64,000 nt of DNA from Heterodera schachtii (GCA_023374025.1 SIJG01000013.1:24161-88160), one strand, 5' to 3'. Shown: positions 10,720 through 22,786, counted from the first letter of the stretch. The notes: generated from the sequence alone by a model not told the origin. Numbers and translations are program-made.

Positions 10720-11273
10720 TAGGGATGGGATTTTTAGTGATAAAAAATCCAAAATAATTAACTAAATAGTGACAAAAAAATGCCAAAATAGTGGCGAAAA
10801 TTCCAAATTTAGGGGTGTAATTTTTTAAATAGCTGTTTTTTAATTTGAAAATAATTTAAAATTAAGGCAAACAATTTTGTTCACTGATTGCAGTTGCAAA
10901 AAAAAAAAAAAAAATTGGGGGAAAAATTTTTGTGAAATTTTTCCAATTCTTAGGGGTGTATTTTTGAAAATTTTTAGGTCGATTCATAGGGGTGTATGTT
11001 TCGTTTTTATTGCAATTTTTGGTTAGTTTTTCAAAAATGCCAAAATAATGGCAAAAATAATGACGAAACGCCAAAATACTGGCAAAAAATTATTTTAGTG
11101 GCCAACTTCCGAAATAGTTTTTTTTAGTGGCAAAGCTCCAAAATAGTGATTCCTAGTGATGAATAGTGGCACTAAAAACGACAAATTTTCGAAAAAGAAT
11201 ATGTTTTTCGTGCGTTTCTCGTCGAGTTAAAGCCGCAGAAAAAATAGTTAAAAAACTAAGGATCCCATCCCTA
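10720..11273. mobile_element. hAT-type miniature element (TAGGGATGGGA ends)
   Basis: The left end TAGGGATGGGATTTTTA and the right end GATCCCATCCCTA are inverted repeats. They are flanked by a perfect 8-bp duplication, GTTATGAG (10712-10719 and 11274-11281). The interior has repeated phrases such as AATAGTGGCAAAAA and TAGGGGTGTA and no transposase frame. Confidence 0.7.
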
Positions 11274-11281
11274 GTTATGAG

Positions 11282-11908
11282 TTGATTTAGTCAAAATTTT
11301 AACCAAATTTTGCACTTTTTGTGAAGTGACCTAGCACTGATCGAATACGCGTGCGGGATGGGCGAGAAGGAGTAAAATAATAATATACCTAAATATTGGC
11401 CAATCACATTAATAATAATTCCGCCGCGCTTTGCTCTCGGATCTCGCTCGCCGATTAACTGCCCACTCTACTGACTCCTTATCGAGAGAATGCTGCCGAT
11501 TAAATAGTTGGAGTTCGGGAAGGAAAATGGAATGGAAGAGAGCGGAGATATGTGCTTGGGAAAGAGATTAAACGGATGTGATTAATTGCGCTTTACATCA
11601 TTCAATTACATCACTCTCCTCGGCGGGAGAAAGATTGTATTCTTTTGCCTTTTTTGCCCTCACCACACCACTCAGTCGCGGAAATCATTTGTTAATCCCC
11701 CTAATTACCGTTCATTACTTCCCTCCTCCCCAAGTTTGAGGGAGTTAATTACCCAACTTTGGTCCCAATTTGCGATATGTCGGCCTTATACGAGTGGGAA
11801 AACATAAAGGGAGAGTTATTAAAACATTCTATTTATCCCCCCTGGCACATAAATGGAGACTGGTAGATTCTTTTTCAACCTATAGTTCGAAAGGGATACT
11901 TTCATGAC
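11282..11908. other. Intergenic before gene B
   Basis: I see no gene. An SL1-like stretch near 11742 was examined and rejected. Confidence 0.3.
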
Positions 11909-11915
11909 TATAAAA
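11909..11915 (+). promoter_or_regulatory. TATA box of F-box-like gene B
   Basis: TATAAAA in the same flanking context as that of gene A, about 125 bp upstream of the ATG at 12038. Confidence 0.45.
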
Positions 11916-12037
11916 ATGTTTCTTTTTTCGTTTTGCTTCGCATTTGAAAAAAAAAAAGTTTCTAACGCAATTATTCTTCTCTTTGTGACGACGCCACCAT
12001 TCGGAACTCGGCTAATTGTGCTCTAATTGCCACAAAA

Positions 12038-13339
12038 ATGAACCGACGGTAATGAATTTTTTTTATTGTCACAACTTGATTTATGTTTCCACAATTTCAG
12101 TTGGATTTGCAACGACGTTTGGATGGACATTTTGCCCTGTTTTGACCATGCCCAACTTGGCCTCAAATTGGCACTTCTTTCGCCACGTTTCAATGCGTTG
12201 GTGGACAAACATTTCGATGCCAAAAGCGAATTGACAATTTGGAGAACGATTGAAATTCGTCGCAAGGACAACGGACCTGAACTGAAACTGTCTGTACGGT
12301 TTTCTGTGTCATTTCCATTGCCCGACGACCGTCCGTTGCCCAGCAAAATCCGTTTTAAGCGCCTGCAGATTGAGTAATTCAGAATCAGAGCTTTATGGCA
12401 ATAAAAAGCATTCTTTCCATTTTCAGGTACATCGATCATTCCGTCATCACTTTTCTTCGTTTAAATCATCAAATTTTCGACAAAAAAGGCACCAATTTAC
12501 ATTTGTCGATTCCACACACCACCGGTGGCCAGCCGATTTGGGATGTTTTGGCCCATGAAATTTGGCCAATTTTTTCAACAAACATTCGCCACTTGGGCTT
12601 TAACGATGGTGATGATTTGGACAATTTGCGTTGTCTCATTTCGCCTACAATTCTCACTGATCTCAATCAATTGATTTCAATCAATTTATATGGTCGGTTG
12701 CCCGCTGCAATTGGTGCTTATTTTGATGGGCCAAATGCAACTGCTGGCCAAGTTCTGTCCAAATGGTTGCACTCTCCGAGAAAAGATGGCCAACCCAAGC
12801 GATTGCGTTGTGAATATTACAACGAACAAACGGACATTGATTGGATCAACAATTTCAAGGAGGTGTGGCCACGTTTTCTGCGGCAAACGATTGATTTTTG
12901 AATTATCATTGTTTTTTAGCATTTTCTCCGTGCCAATGCCATTTCTTCCGTCAGTTACCAAATTCGTTTTACTGTTCGTGCGCCGTCAATGCAAATGGTG
13001 CCATTTGAATTGGTGAACGAATGGACAAAGGAAAAGCTGACATTGGCCAAAGCTGACGAAAATGACTTGGAGGATAACAGTTGGATAATGAAGCGATGCA
13101 AAATTATTGGGAAGGCCGCGGCGGTTCAGCAGCAAAAGAAAGATGAAAATTGTAACAATGTGTCCATTTGGCTTTTTGATGGCACTAATTGCATTGGGTG
13201 AGCAATTAAAAAAGACATTTGATTTTGCTTAAATAATTAAAATTGCTCCTAATTAAGGCCATTGTCTCCGCCACCGGAAGAAGTGGAAGAAAAAGCTGGA
13301 CAAAGCATCACAAATGGGCCATCTTCTTCTGACAAATGA
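12038..13339 (+). CDS. F-box-like family gene B (five exons, 359 aa)
   Basis: Exons 12038-12048, 12101-12373, 12427-12862, 12920-13197 and 13258-13339 join to 1080 nt. The order matches A: an 11-nt first exon, the F-box-like exon (RWICNDVWMDILP to LVDKHF), the YIDH exon, the VPFELVNEW exon and an acidic Pro/Ser tail. B is very close to A over exons, introns and promoter; differences include a shorter linker after KLSVRF in exon 2. It looks intact, with all splice sites canonical. A and B are therefore a tandem pair separated by 3.9 kb of transposon-rich DNA. Function as for A: probable SCF-type adaptor, inferred. Confidence 0.8.
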
Positions 13340-13921
13340 GTGACGGACAAAACAACAAAAACAGTGATCAGCCGCAGAAGAAGAAATGAATTAATTCCCA
13401 AATGATAGATCATAATTGATTAGTGATAAAATGTACAACCTCTTTTTCTACAGATTTTCTCCAAAAAAGTGCTAATTTAGAGGGGTCTTGAGTGGGGGGG
13501 GGGAGTGGAAGTCAAAGGTTTATGCCCCGTGTACCGCGGCGCTCCCGGACATTCCGTCAGTGAAGGACAATCCGTCAGTAACTAATCCGAAACAAAAAAA
13601 TGTGAACTAATAATTTGTGTAATTAAACATTATGAAATAATCATTTTAAATGATAATTTCAATAGGAAAGTGAAATTCAATTTCATAAAAATTTTACGAA
13701 TAGGAAAAGACAAAATAGAATTTTGTGAAAAATTTAACGAAATGCAATTCAAAATCGTAAAAATTTTGAGTTTTTGGCACAAAATTTTGATTTTTTTTCA
13801 ATTTCGTAAAATTTTCCCATCTTTACCAGTGCTTTTTCGATTTTGGCCAAAATTTTTACGAAATTGCCTCGGACCCTCGTACGATTTACGAAATTGACCC
13901 CCCCCCCCCCCCCTTGTCCAC
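13340..13921. other. Intergenic
   Basis: 3' flank of B, a G-tract at 13493-13502 and a C-tract at 13898-13913. No gene seen. Confidence 0.3.
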
Positions 13922-15739
13922 CTATGATGATAACCATTCGATTTGGGAAGTTTTTGCCCGTCAAATTTGGCTAGAATACGGACCAAACCGAAACTGAGAC
14001 ACAAACGCGGTAGAAATGTTGCGAAAAAGTCTCCGTGATACGCAAATTGCGATTACGTTCCACTCCACCTCTACTTTTGCATAAATAAATGTGATTTTTC
14101 TTTGCCGTTTTCACCGTTTTTTCGGCGTTTGTGCAATGGATTTGTACATTATCACTGAAAATGTTCGCATTTTGGACTACTTTTTGCTCAACATTTGGAC
14201 AATGTTTCGCCATTCTATGCATGTGATGTTTTTGAACACTCATTTTTCGTCAAATGCGTCAATTGGCCCCGTCATTGCTCAGCGATTGTCCATCACTTCA
14301 CTGTGTCTCTTTTAATGATGCCATTCTCGCTTTTCCACCCGATGAAAGTGCCAACGCGTCGGATGGCCAAGCGGTGGCCAAATGGTTGTTTACGCCTTGT
14401 CCAAATGTTGTGCCGAAGTTGCTTACATGCTCTGTTAATTCACCAGTTGGTCAATGGTCGTCAACGATGGAACATATTAAAGCGGTGATTATCCCTATTT
14501 AATTGTTTTTTCTATGATTTTTTTTTCACCCTTTTTAGGCATTTTCCAATGCTTCTTCTCCAGTTACTTTTCGCATTTCTTTTCTCTTTCCGCCGTCTTC
14601 TCCAATTGACTCGGTTGTGCTATTTGAACTGATCAACGAAGTGACTATGGAAAAATTGTATCTTAAACAAACGCGCAAATGGACGTTGGGCAAACAATTG
14701 CAAATTACATGGAAAATTGTCGGAAATGGCCCCAAGGAAATGCTTATTGACGATGCCGATGAAAATCCATTGCCAATTACGCAAAAGCAGTTGCCGAACA
14801 AAGTCATCGGATTCAGACGCATTACGATTGCGTAAAAACTGATTACCTATTTTGACATTTTTCATAATTTTCTGCACTTTTCAGGTACATCGATCACAAT
14901 GTGATCGCATTTCTCCGCCGTTTTCACCGTTTTTTCCCATTTGTTCAATATTCTTTTACATTACCACTGAAAATGTGCGCATTTTGGACTACTTTTTGCT
15001 CAACATTTTGCCAATGTTCCGCGATTCCATGCATATGATGTTTTTGAATGCCATCATTTTTCGCCGTTTCCGTCAATTGGACCCATCAATGCTCAGCAAA
15101 TGTCCATCTCTCTTCATTTTTGCTGTTTCCAATCACGACATTGTGCCCGCTTTTCCGCCCGATGACAGTGCCAAGGCGTCGGATGGTCAAGCGGTGGCCA
15201 AATGGTTGTTGACGCCCCATCCGAACGGTGTGCCGAAGCTGCTCTAATGCTCTGTTAATTCAATGGAAGAGGAGCAATGGACTTCAATGATTGGACAATT
15301 CAAAGCGGTGATTATCCCCGATTTAATTGGATTTTCTATTATTTTTTTCCCCATTTTTTAGGCATTTTCCAATGCTTCTTCACCAGTGACTTTTCGCATT
15401 CACTTTCCGTCGTCTTCTCCGCTTGACTTCGTTGTGGAATTTGATCTGATCAACAAAGTGACTGGGGAGAAATTGACACTTGAAGACTGTGTAAATGGTT
15501 TTTTTCTCACCCGTTGTCCAATTGGATGGAATAAGAAGAAATGGGCAAATATATTGAACGAATTGAGTGCTGATGATCGACCGAACCGAATTGACATTTG
15601 GATAGAAGATGGCGGATACGACGACGGGTGAACAAAACAATTTAAAATGCTTTATGAGTCCAATCGACAATTGAGCAATGTTTTTTTCAGTCTTCTCGAC
15701 GCCGCTTCTCCCGGGACGAGTGATCAGCAGCAGAAATAA
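13922..15739 (+). pseudogene. F-box-like family copy C, chimeric and broken
   Basis: Holds two tandem partial copies. A stray exon-3 relic encoding HSIWEVFARQIW lies near 13930-13975. Copy 1 has part of exon 3 (to 14484) with a 2-nt deletion after MFLN. Exon 14539-14831 then fuses an exon-4 start (AFSNASSPVTF, FELINEVTMEKL) to an exon-2 end (LPNKVIGFRRITI). Copy 2 has exon 3 at 14885-15307 with a 1-nt deletion before TENVRILDYF and a TAA where copy 1 has ACA. It continues with exon 4 at 15362-15627 and exon 5 at 15691-15739, both clean. The hybrid exon implies unequal crossing over between neighbours. The frame breaks make a working full-length protein unlikely, although the last two exons remain open. 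Confidence 0.65.
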
Positions 15740-16467
15740 ACGGATTAATCAATTAATTGGCGCGATTATATGACCGAAATGATGTTGGCACTATGCCATT
15801 CAATATTGTATTGTGTCCAATTGTCTGTTTGTATTTATTTGACCTTTGCTTTTGCTCGCAAATGCATCCATTTCCATTGTATTTTATCTGTATGTGAAAT
15901 TCAGTGTGCATAATTAGTAATCGTTGATAAAATGGCTAATAATAAAAACGATAAAAAATGGGCATATTCGCGGCCCAACCCAATAAATGCCTAGCGATTG
16001 TTTAAGATTAATTGTGCTTCAAAATTCTTTACATTTTTCTTAAACATCGCTGCATTTTGCGGCAATTAGCTGAGCACTTACAATTAATTAAATTTAGTCG
16101 TAAATTATGATTGTAAAAACAATGACATTGACTGTCACTTTTCTCTGCCTTTTATATGATTTTTGCTCATCGGTACTCAAATGTACGCTAGCTAATATTT
16201 TTTAGTATAAAAATGCCATTGTTTCTTCTCTTCCTCCTCATTCCATTCATTCATTCTTCCTGTTTTTTCCCGGTCATTTTGTTGCTACAAAAATGTCTTC
16301 AGGAATTCTGCACGTTTTATTATTAATTTTTTTCCCTAACATTTCGCATTTCTTTCTTTTGCTCCGCGCTTTTGACCAATTTTAGGTACTCAAATGTATG
16401 CTAATATTTTTGTATAAAATGCCTTTGTTTCTCTCCTCCTTCTTCTCCTGCCATTCATTCATTTCCC
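15740..16467. other. Intergenic with duplicated promoter-like block
   Basis: A ~90-bp block (GGTACTCAAATGTA..., then GCTAATATTTTT, GTATAAAA, CATTCATTCATT) occurs at about 16170-16260 and again at 16384-16465, just before gene D. No gene. Confidence 0.4.
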
Positions 16468-16477
16468 TATATAAAAA
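16468..16477 (+). promoter_or_regulatory. TATA box of F-box-like gene D
   Basis: TATATAAAAA about 85 bp upstream of the ATG at 16562, just after the duplicated block. Confidence 0.45.
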
Positions 16478-16561
16478 GTATTTTTTGTCGTAGCACTTAA
16501 GATGTACAAAATTTAATTTAAAAAAAAAATTCAATTAGGTATTAGCAAAATTATCCTTTTA

Positions 16562-18439
16562 ATGGCACCGTCCGTCAAAAAGAAAAAGTTTTCTTCCGAC
16601 AACCGTCGGCTCATTTGTGAAAATAAACCGCAACCGTTGGGTTCATTTGTCACATCAATTGGAAAACGGCGAAGTGTTCGAGTGGCAACGAAAAAGAACC
16701 GAATTTTGAGGAAAATGTGAGATTTTTTTTAATAATATTCTAGCTGCAGCCCCCCCCCCCTCCGATTTTTCGAAAAAAAAATTGTTTTTTTCAAAGTTAG
16801 TTTTCCGTCACCCATTTAGACCAATTTCGAAACCCGGACCCGAATTCGAACAAAAAGCCGCAAACTAAAAATTTTCGGTTTCCAGATTTTTAGTCTAAAC
16901 GTTTTAAGACCGCGCTCAACTTATTTTCCCCTCATTTCAGTTGGATTTGTAATTACGTGTGGCTGGACATTCTTCCATCTTTTGACTATGCCCAACTCGG
17001 TCTGCAAATGGCACTGCTTTCTTGCCGTTTCAATGCTTTGGTTGACGCACATTTTGATGGCAAAACGGAATTGACGCTTTGGAAAACAACAAAAATTCAA
17101 AGGCAAATTGGAGTGCCGAAATCGGTGTTGACAAATTATGCCGATTCTATGCAATTTCCATTGGCCGACCATCCGCCGTTGCCCAGCAAAATTCGCTTCA
17201 AGGACCTTCGAATTTCGTAATTCAAAACTCAGAGAATTTTTCATTGATCAAAGCATTCAACTTTTTTTCAGGTACATCGACCATGCCGTCATCGCATTCC
17301 TCCGTTCCAAGCAACAAATTTTCGACAACAAAGGCACCAATTTTAGTCTGTGGATTCCGTTTCCACACGAAAATTATACGCCGCGCATTTGGAAGGTTTT
17401 CATGCGTGAAATGTGGCCCATTTTTGTGCCAAACATTCGCCATTTGGACATTTCCAATGCTGATCATTTGATCAAATTGCTTCGTCTCACATCGACAACA
17501 ATTCTCACCGATCTCATGCAGTTGAACTCAATCGATTCCAGTCGTTTGTGTCCCGCTTTGATCGCTGATCAGGTGCCTAATGCATCTCCTGGCCAAGCGT
17601 TGTCCAAGTGGTTGCACACGCCGAGAAATGACGGGCAGTCCAAGCGATTGTATTGCAGAGATTGCGATTCTCCATGGATGATTGTCGGATGGGTCGTCAA
17701 GTTCAGGGAGGTCAGAAAGACTATCAATTTTTAAAATGCCTACCTATGTATTTTTTTTTTAATTATAGGCATTTCTCCGTGCCACAACTTCTGTCAGCTA
17801 CAAAATTCGTCTTCAACTTTACAAGTCAACGAAACTTAAGCCATTTGAATCGGTGAACGAACGGACTAATGAACAAATGACATTGGTGAAAGAAGGCCAG
17901 CGTGGAAAAGACAATGTTGTTTGGCTGTTGGAGCGATGCAAAATTGGGGGAATGGCGGCGACGGTTCAGTGGGAGGACGAAAAATTGAATTTGAACAATG
18001 CCCACTTTACGTTTTATGAAGCTTCTTGCATTGGGTGAGAGAAGAGAGTGAAGAAAGCAGTTTTTGCATGGGCTCGTTTACAGTTATACGACCATAAATA
18101 ATTTGACACAACTTTAATTTATGGCCAAAAGTTTAGAAAACCAATTTTTGTTAAATTTTCTGGCCATAAATATTTTCTGAAACATGAAAAATTTTTGAAA
18201 TTTTGCAGAATAACAGAGGAATCTTGGGGCTATTGAATAATATCAGAATGTGGATGTTTATAGAAAAAGTTATGGTACATTAAAATTTGCCAAATTATTT
18301 TATGGCCATGCGAACTGCAATAGAGCCCCCCTTGTGCTTTAATTGATGTCGGTCACATTTATTTTTCCACATTTCATTTAGGCGATTGTCTCCACTAAAT
18401 GTGGAATCTAAGAAGTACGCAAAGGTCGTCCAAAAATGA
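16562..18439 (+). CDS. F-box-like family gene D with basic N-terminal extension (397 aa)
   Basis: Exons 16562-16716, 16941-17216, 17272-17710, 17769-18034 and 18382-18439 join to 1194 nt. Exon 1 is 155 nt and encodes a Lys/Arg-rich head (MAPSVKKKKF, later GKRRSVRVATKKNR) that could be a nuclear localisation signal. This replaces the 3-residue start of A and B. The rest follows the family: WICNYVWLDILPSF, YIDHAVIAFLR, SPTILTDL-like STTILTDL, PFESVNERTNEQMTL and LERCKIGG. Intron 4 is long (347 nt) compared with ~60 in A and B. The tail lacks the acidic run of A and B. All junctions keep frame, so I read it as intact. Confidence 0.75.
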
Positions 18440-18625
18440 GTGCCGGGCCCAACGGAAGAAAAAGTGAATGAATTATTTGGAAATGGCAAATGATTGATGA
18501 TCATTAGGAATGGAAATTGATCTGCTGATGATAATTGCTCCTCACATTTATGTATTGTTGCTTCTTTCGTTTGAAATACATTTAATTTGTTTAGTTCTGT
18601 TGAAAATATTAAGTTGAATGATTAG
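18440..18625. other. 3' flank of gene D
   Basis: No gene seen. Confidence 0.3.
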
Positions 18626-18839
18626 TAGAGAACGAATTTTTAGGTGCTAAAAATCCTGAAATAGGCACTAAAATAGTTGCTAAAAAAGTGCAAAAAATGC
18701 CAAAAAAAAGGTGCTAACCCACCCGTTTTAGGTTTTTTTAGGTGCTAATAAGTCGCTCTAAATCAAAAAGAAAATGTGTTCATCAAGTACTATCTGCAAC
18801 AAAAAAAAAATAGGTTAAAACCTAAAAATCCGTTCCCTA
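18626..18839. mobile_element. hAT-type miniature element (TAGAGAACG ends)
   Basis: The left end TAGAGAACGAATTTTTAGGT and the right end ACCTAAAAATCCGTTCCCTA are inverted repeats. The flanks are ATGATTAG (18618-18625) and ATGATTCG (18840-18847), an 8-bp duplication with one mismatch. It is 214 bp long with no coding frame. Confidence 0.55.
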
Positions 18840-20362
18840 ATGATTCGTTTTAGCATTTTGGTTGAAATTAGGGTGCTATGACGAAGCGACAAAAAATATG
18901 GTGTTTGTATTAATTAAATTTAATTATTGTTTTAATTTTAATTGCTAAGTAATTAATCATAACTTAGCTTAAATTTAGTCAAATTAATGAAATTTAGTAT
19001 TTATCGATAGCTCGAAACATCCTCTACTGCTTGTGTAATTTTCAACAAATTAGTAAAAATTTACAAAAGTGTGACCAAAAACTTCCAAAAATTTTGACTC
19101 AACAATTTTGACCTCAACCTTCTTGATCAATAAAATTTTTCGAAATTTAGCAGAATAATATAGTAATCTTTCTAATATTGGCACCAAATTATCAAAATTA
19201 GCCTCTGCTGCTGGTGGATAATTGGCCCAATTTCAACAAAATTAAATATTTCATGGTATAATTCATTAGCTATAGGTGTTCTCTACCAGAATACTAAATT
19301 GAATTTTTTTTACAAAATTAAAAAAAGTTATGGTTATTAAATCCCACAAAATCTTAATTCGGAATTTTTTCCTGAACTTTTTTAAAACTCAATGAAATTT
19401 AAAAGATAAATATGTTAATTAGAGTACTTGAAATTCTAAAAAGAAAATTTAATATAATTGCTTCTGATTCAAGTCATTAAAATAAAATTAGGCCAAAATG
19501 AAATTATATATTCGATAGTACTAAGAATTCTTTATTTATTGTTAATTATTTCAAAAAATTTCATCGAGTTTTAAAAAAGTTAAGGATAAAAATGTTGACT
19601 CATGACTTATTGAAATTTTATGACCATTATTTTTAATAATTTTGTAAAAATTTTTTTTTAATAATATTATTGCAGAAAAAACTTTGAGCTATTGAATGCT
19701 ACCATGAAATATTATTTTGGTTGAAAATTAACGAAGTTATGAATTTATTTATATGTCTTACATTTTTTGTTTATGCGTTGTTAAGTGTTTAGATGCTAGT
19801 AAAGGGCAAACCGGTACAGGTTCGAATCCGCACCAGGACTGGGCGAAACTTCGGCTTCGAAAACTTCGTGTTTTTTGAGCTTCGAACTTCGTGCTTCGGC
19901 TATTTTACCCTAAGTTTAGGGAAAAATACACCCCTAAAGATTGAGTTTTCGAAGTGAAAAATGTATCCCTAATGATTGGCTTTTCTTTGGTAAATTTAAA
20001 TTTAATATATATACTAGTAATTAACTTCTTTTTTTAGTCACATGCGTGGATAGGTGGTAGTGCGACTTAAGTAAATTCCCAGCCCTAAACATTAGTTGAG
20101 CAAAATGCTGGCTTAATTAAATTATCAAGTCTTTCTACATATTATTTGTTTTAAGATTATTTTACGGGTTTGACCGTTCTAAAAGCTTAGGAGTCCCCAT
20201 TTTAACCATTTTAAACCGGGCCAAAAACAATACAATAGGCCTAAAGATTTCAATTAGTTTTAAAAGTATATTGCATTCAAACGAAAGAATCAACAAATCA
20301 AATAAATTCCAATTGGTTGAGATCGTCGACCATTTCTCAAATGTAATTAATTTTCATTGCTT
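18840..20362. other. Gene-free AT-rich region
   Basis: About 1.5 kb of AT-rich DNA with relics of CATAACTTTTT repeats. A short GC-richer stretch (ACTTCGGCTTCGAAAACTTC) lies near 19850-19910. No gene seen. Confidence 0.35.
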
Positions 20363-20905
20363 TCATTCGTCCGCTTTTTCTTTTTCTTCTTCCGCTGGTG
20401 GCGACAATAGACTAAAAAAAGTGTTTATTTTTTTGACAAAAATTGCTGTCGCTGCGCTGCTCACCCTATCGATTCATTGATGTCATCACACAAATTAAAT
20501 TGAACATTGTTCAAATTGTCGTCCCAAAATTCGTCGTTTTCCAATTGAATCGGCGCCTCTTTCTCACTAATTGGGCATCGCTTCAACAGCCAATAAGCAG
20601 CAGAACGTGGCGGCACTTTGTCCAATGTCAGCTTTTCCTCGGTTCGTTCGTTCACCGATTCAAATGGCTCAATTGATGTTTTATACACTGAAAACAGAAT
20701 TTTGTAGCTGACAGAAGAATTGGTGGCACGGGCAAATGCCTAAACAAAAAGGAAGCGAAATTCAAAGGCAATCAATCAGTTTTTTATGATAATATCACCA
20801 CACACCTCCTTGAAACTGTTGACCCAGTCGATATTTGCTTCTTCGTCCAAATCTTCGCAAAACAATCGCTTCGGTTATCCATTTTTGCTCGGCGAGTTAA
20901 TTATA
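20363..20905 (-). pseudogene. F-box-like family copy E, 5'-truncated
   Basis: On the minus strand, in reading order: an exon-3 tail (about 20905-20816, encoding PKRLFCEDLDEEANIDWVNS), then a complete exon 4 (20739-20465, with IEPFESVNERTEEKLTL and LLKRCPISEKEA), then exon 5 (20411-20363, LLSPPAEEEKEKADE). The exon-3 tail has TAA where other copies have CAA in NGQPKRL, and everything upstream is missing. The exon 3 donor, exon 4 acceptor and donor, and exon 5 acceptor are intact, so loss was recent. It joins one end of the F/H inverted duplication. Confidence 0.65.
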
Positions 20906-22561
20906 TTTGATGAAATGGTCAATCTCACTAATTGGAATTTGATTTGATGCTCTCATTTTCTCTCGTCGGAAATGCATTTGTTGATTCTTTCGTTCAAATA
21001 TACAAAATATAAATTTATTTGCTTGCTTTTTTGTGTGAGAATCTCGGTAGCATTTGAAAAGCTTAAAATCTAAGAATTATTTTTTATTTTTACCTAAACG
21101 CTATAGGCAAAAAATAATTCTCAAATACCGTATTTCCTAAAATACAGCCCCCCCCCCCTAATTAAGAATCTGGCGTTCATTTCAACTAATTCCGTACATC
21201 AGAACCCGAAATCGAACTTTTGGTCGAACATCGAAATTAAAATTTTCAAAACCCTTCTTCTATTCAAAAAAGTTCAACAACTCACTAATTGGAAATGGAT
21301 TTATCACAACAATTGAGAATTGATTTAGTGGTTTCTTGTTTTTCTCTAAGAAATGCTTTTTGTTGATTCTTATATTTATTTAATTGCTTTTTTTGTGAGA
21401 ATTTTTTGGTGTCAATGTCAATCCCGCAAAAATATTCTCAGTTTTCCCTAAACAATGAAATGCCAATTTTTATTTATTTTTTGCTAGCCGTCCAACTCAA
21501 ATTCCTATTTTTAATATCGCCAAAATGGTCAGTCCGAACACGAACAAATATCATCAATAAAACGATCGGACATCTCTCAAATTATCACTCCTTCTTCTGC
21601 TGATCACTGGGCCCGGGAGTCGAAAACATCTTTTCGTCGCTTTGATCTGGCGGAGACAGCGGCCTAAATTAAGCGCAATTTGAAATGGATAAGAACATTT
21701 TTTTATACTGTACGGAGGACATTACTGTACCCTCCTGTCCATGCTCTATCCAAAAATAAGGCCAATCTTTCCGCTCACCCAATGCAATTTCCTTCAAGAT
21801 TGAAGTAGACTCCGTTCAAATTGTCCAAATTTCGGTTGTTTTCCCAAACCGTCGCCGTATCACCAACAATTGGGCACCGTTTCAACAGGCAATAAATATT
21901 GTCGTCCTTCATCAGTGTCAACTTTTCTTGGGTCACTTCGTTCACCAACTCAAATGGCTCAACAATACTCATTTGGCTAGCCACTAGAAGTTTAAGCCGA
22001 ACATTGTAAGCGACAGAAGTGGTGGCACGGAGAAATGTCTAAACATAAAGGAAGCGTAAATCAAAGGCAAATGAATCAATTAGTCAGTCGTTTAATGAAC
22101 AATTAAGTAGTCAATCGATCACCTCTTTGAAATCGTTGATCCATCCGTGAATAATTTGATTAAAATAAACACAGAAACGCAATTCATTCGGTTGTCCATT
22201 TTTTCTCGGCGTGTGCACCCATTTGGCCAACGCTTGGCCAGCAGTTGCATTTGGCCCATCGTCAGCAATTCCATCGGGGCATAGAATACCAGATTCGATT
22301 GAAATCAATTGGTCAAGATCAGTGAGAATTGTTGGCGAAATGCGACGGCGCAAATTGTCCAAATGATCGTGATTGGAAAATCGAAAATGGCGAATGTTGC
22401 TAGCAAAAACTGGCCAAATTTCATGGACAAAAATATTCCAATTGTTCTGTTTGTGTTTGTCGATGGCATATAAATACACATCCAACTCAAATTTGGTGCC
22501 CATTCTGTCCCAAATTGGCTTATTTGAACGAATAAATGTGATCACGGAATGGTCAATGTAG
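20897..22561. repeat. Left arm of large inverted duplication (partner 27794-29975)
   Basis: The reverse complement of this arm, covering exons of copy F and more than 600 bp of their 3' flank, matches the plus strand of copy H and its flank. Shared landmarks include the YIDH exon, the GPSDQQKE tail exon, the ATACAGCCCCCC tract, the GGCGTTCATTTCA block and ATGCATTTCCGACGA. The right arm is longer because it carries two extra insertions (29375-29608 and 29716-29828). Confidence 0.7.
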
Positions 22562-22670
22562 CTGAAAGGGGATGAGAGACCCCATTTATTTGCTTTACTG
22601 GAAATCCAATTTGGAATGATTACATCGCTTCTTCCATTTCTTTCTCTGCTTCTTTCGGATTGTCCGACAT
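21585..22670 (-). CDS. F-box-like family gene F without the F-box-like exon (274 aa)
   Basis: Minus-strand exons 22670-22624, 22561-22123, 22038-21779 and 21663-21585 join to 825 nt. The first exon encodes MSDNPKEAEKEMEEA and splices straight into the YIDH exon, so the F-box-like segment is absent. The body is complete: RSNKPIWDRMGTKFEL, NIFVHEIWPVF, SPTILTDLDQL, PFELVNEVTQEKLTL, LKRCPIVGDTATV and a tail ending GPSDQQKE. A TATATAAA lies about 120 bp upstream. If translated it would keep the putative substrate-side part without an SCF-docking part, a possible natural decoy; this is inference. Exon 4 lacks the frameshift seen in its twin H. Confidence 0.65.
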
Positions 22671-22786
22671 TTTTTTTAATTAATCGAAAAAAATTTAAAA
22701 GTAAGTAAATGAAAAATAAAATTTATTTTAAAAAATATGAATGGAATGAATGAGATGAGAATATGACTGGAAAGGATTTGGTCGGC

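Noticed and set aside
11725..11763. SL1-like sequence (CCCAAGTTTGAG and, 10-20 bp later, TTAATTACCCAAC)
   Set aside because: The full 22-nt leader is not present in order, and no Sm-binding site or leader-RNA stem follows, so chance similarity is more likely than a spliced-leader gene.
18800..20360. Search for tRNA, snRNA or other structured RNA genes in the AT-rich gap
   Set aside because: No A-box/B-box pair or cloverleaf could be recognised by eye; a covariance-model scan would be needed to exclude them.
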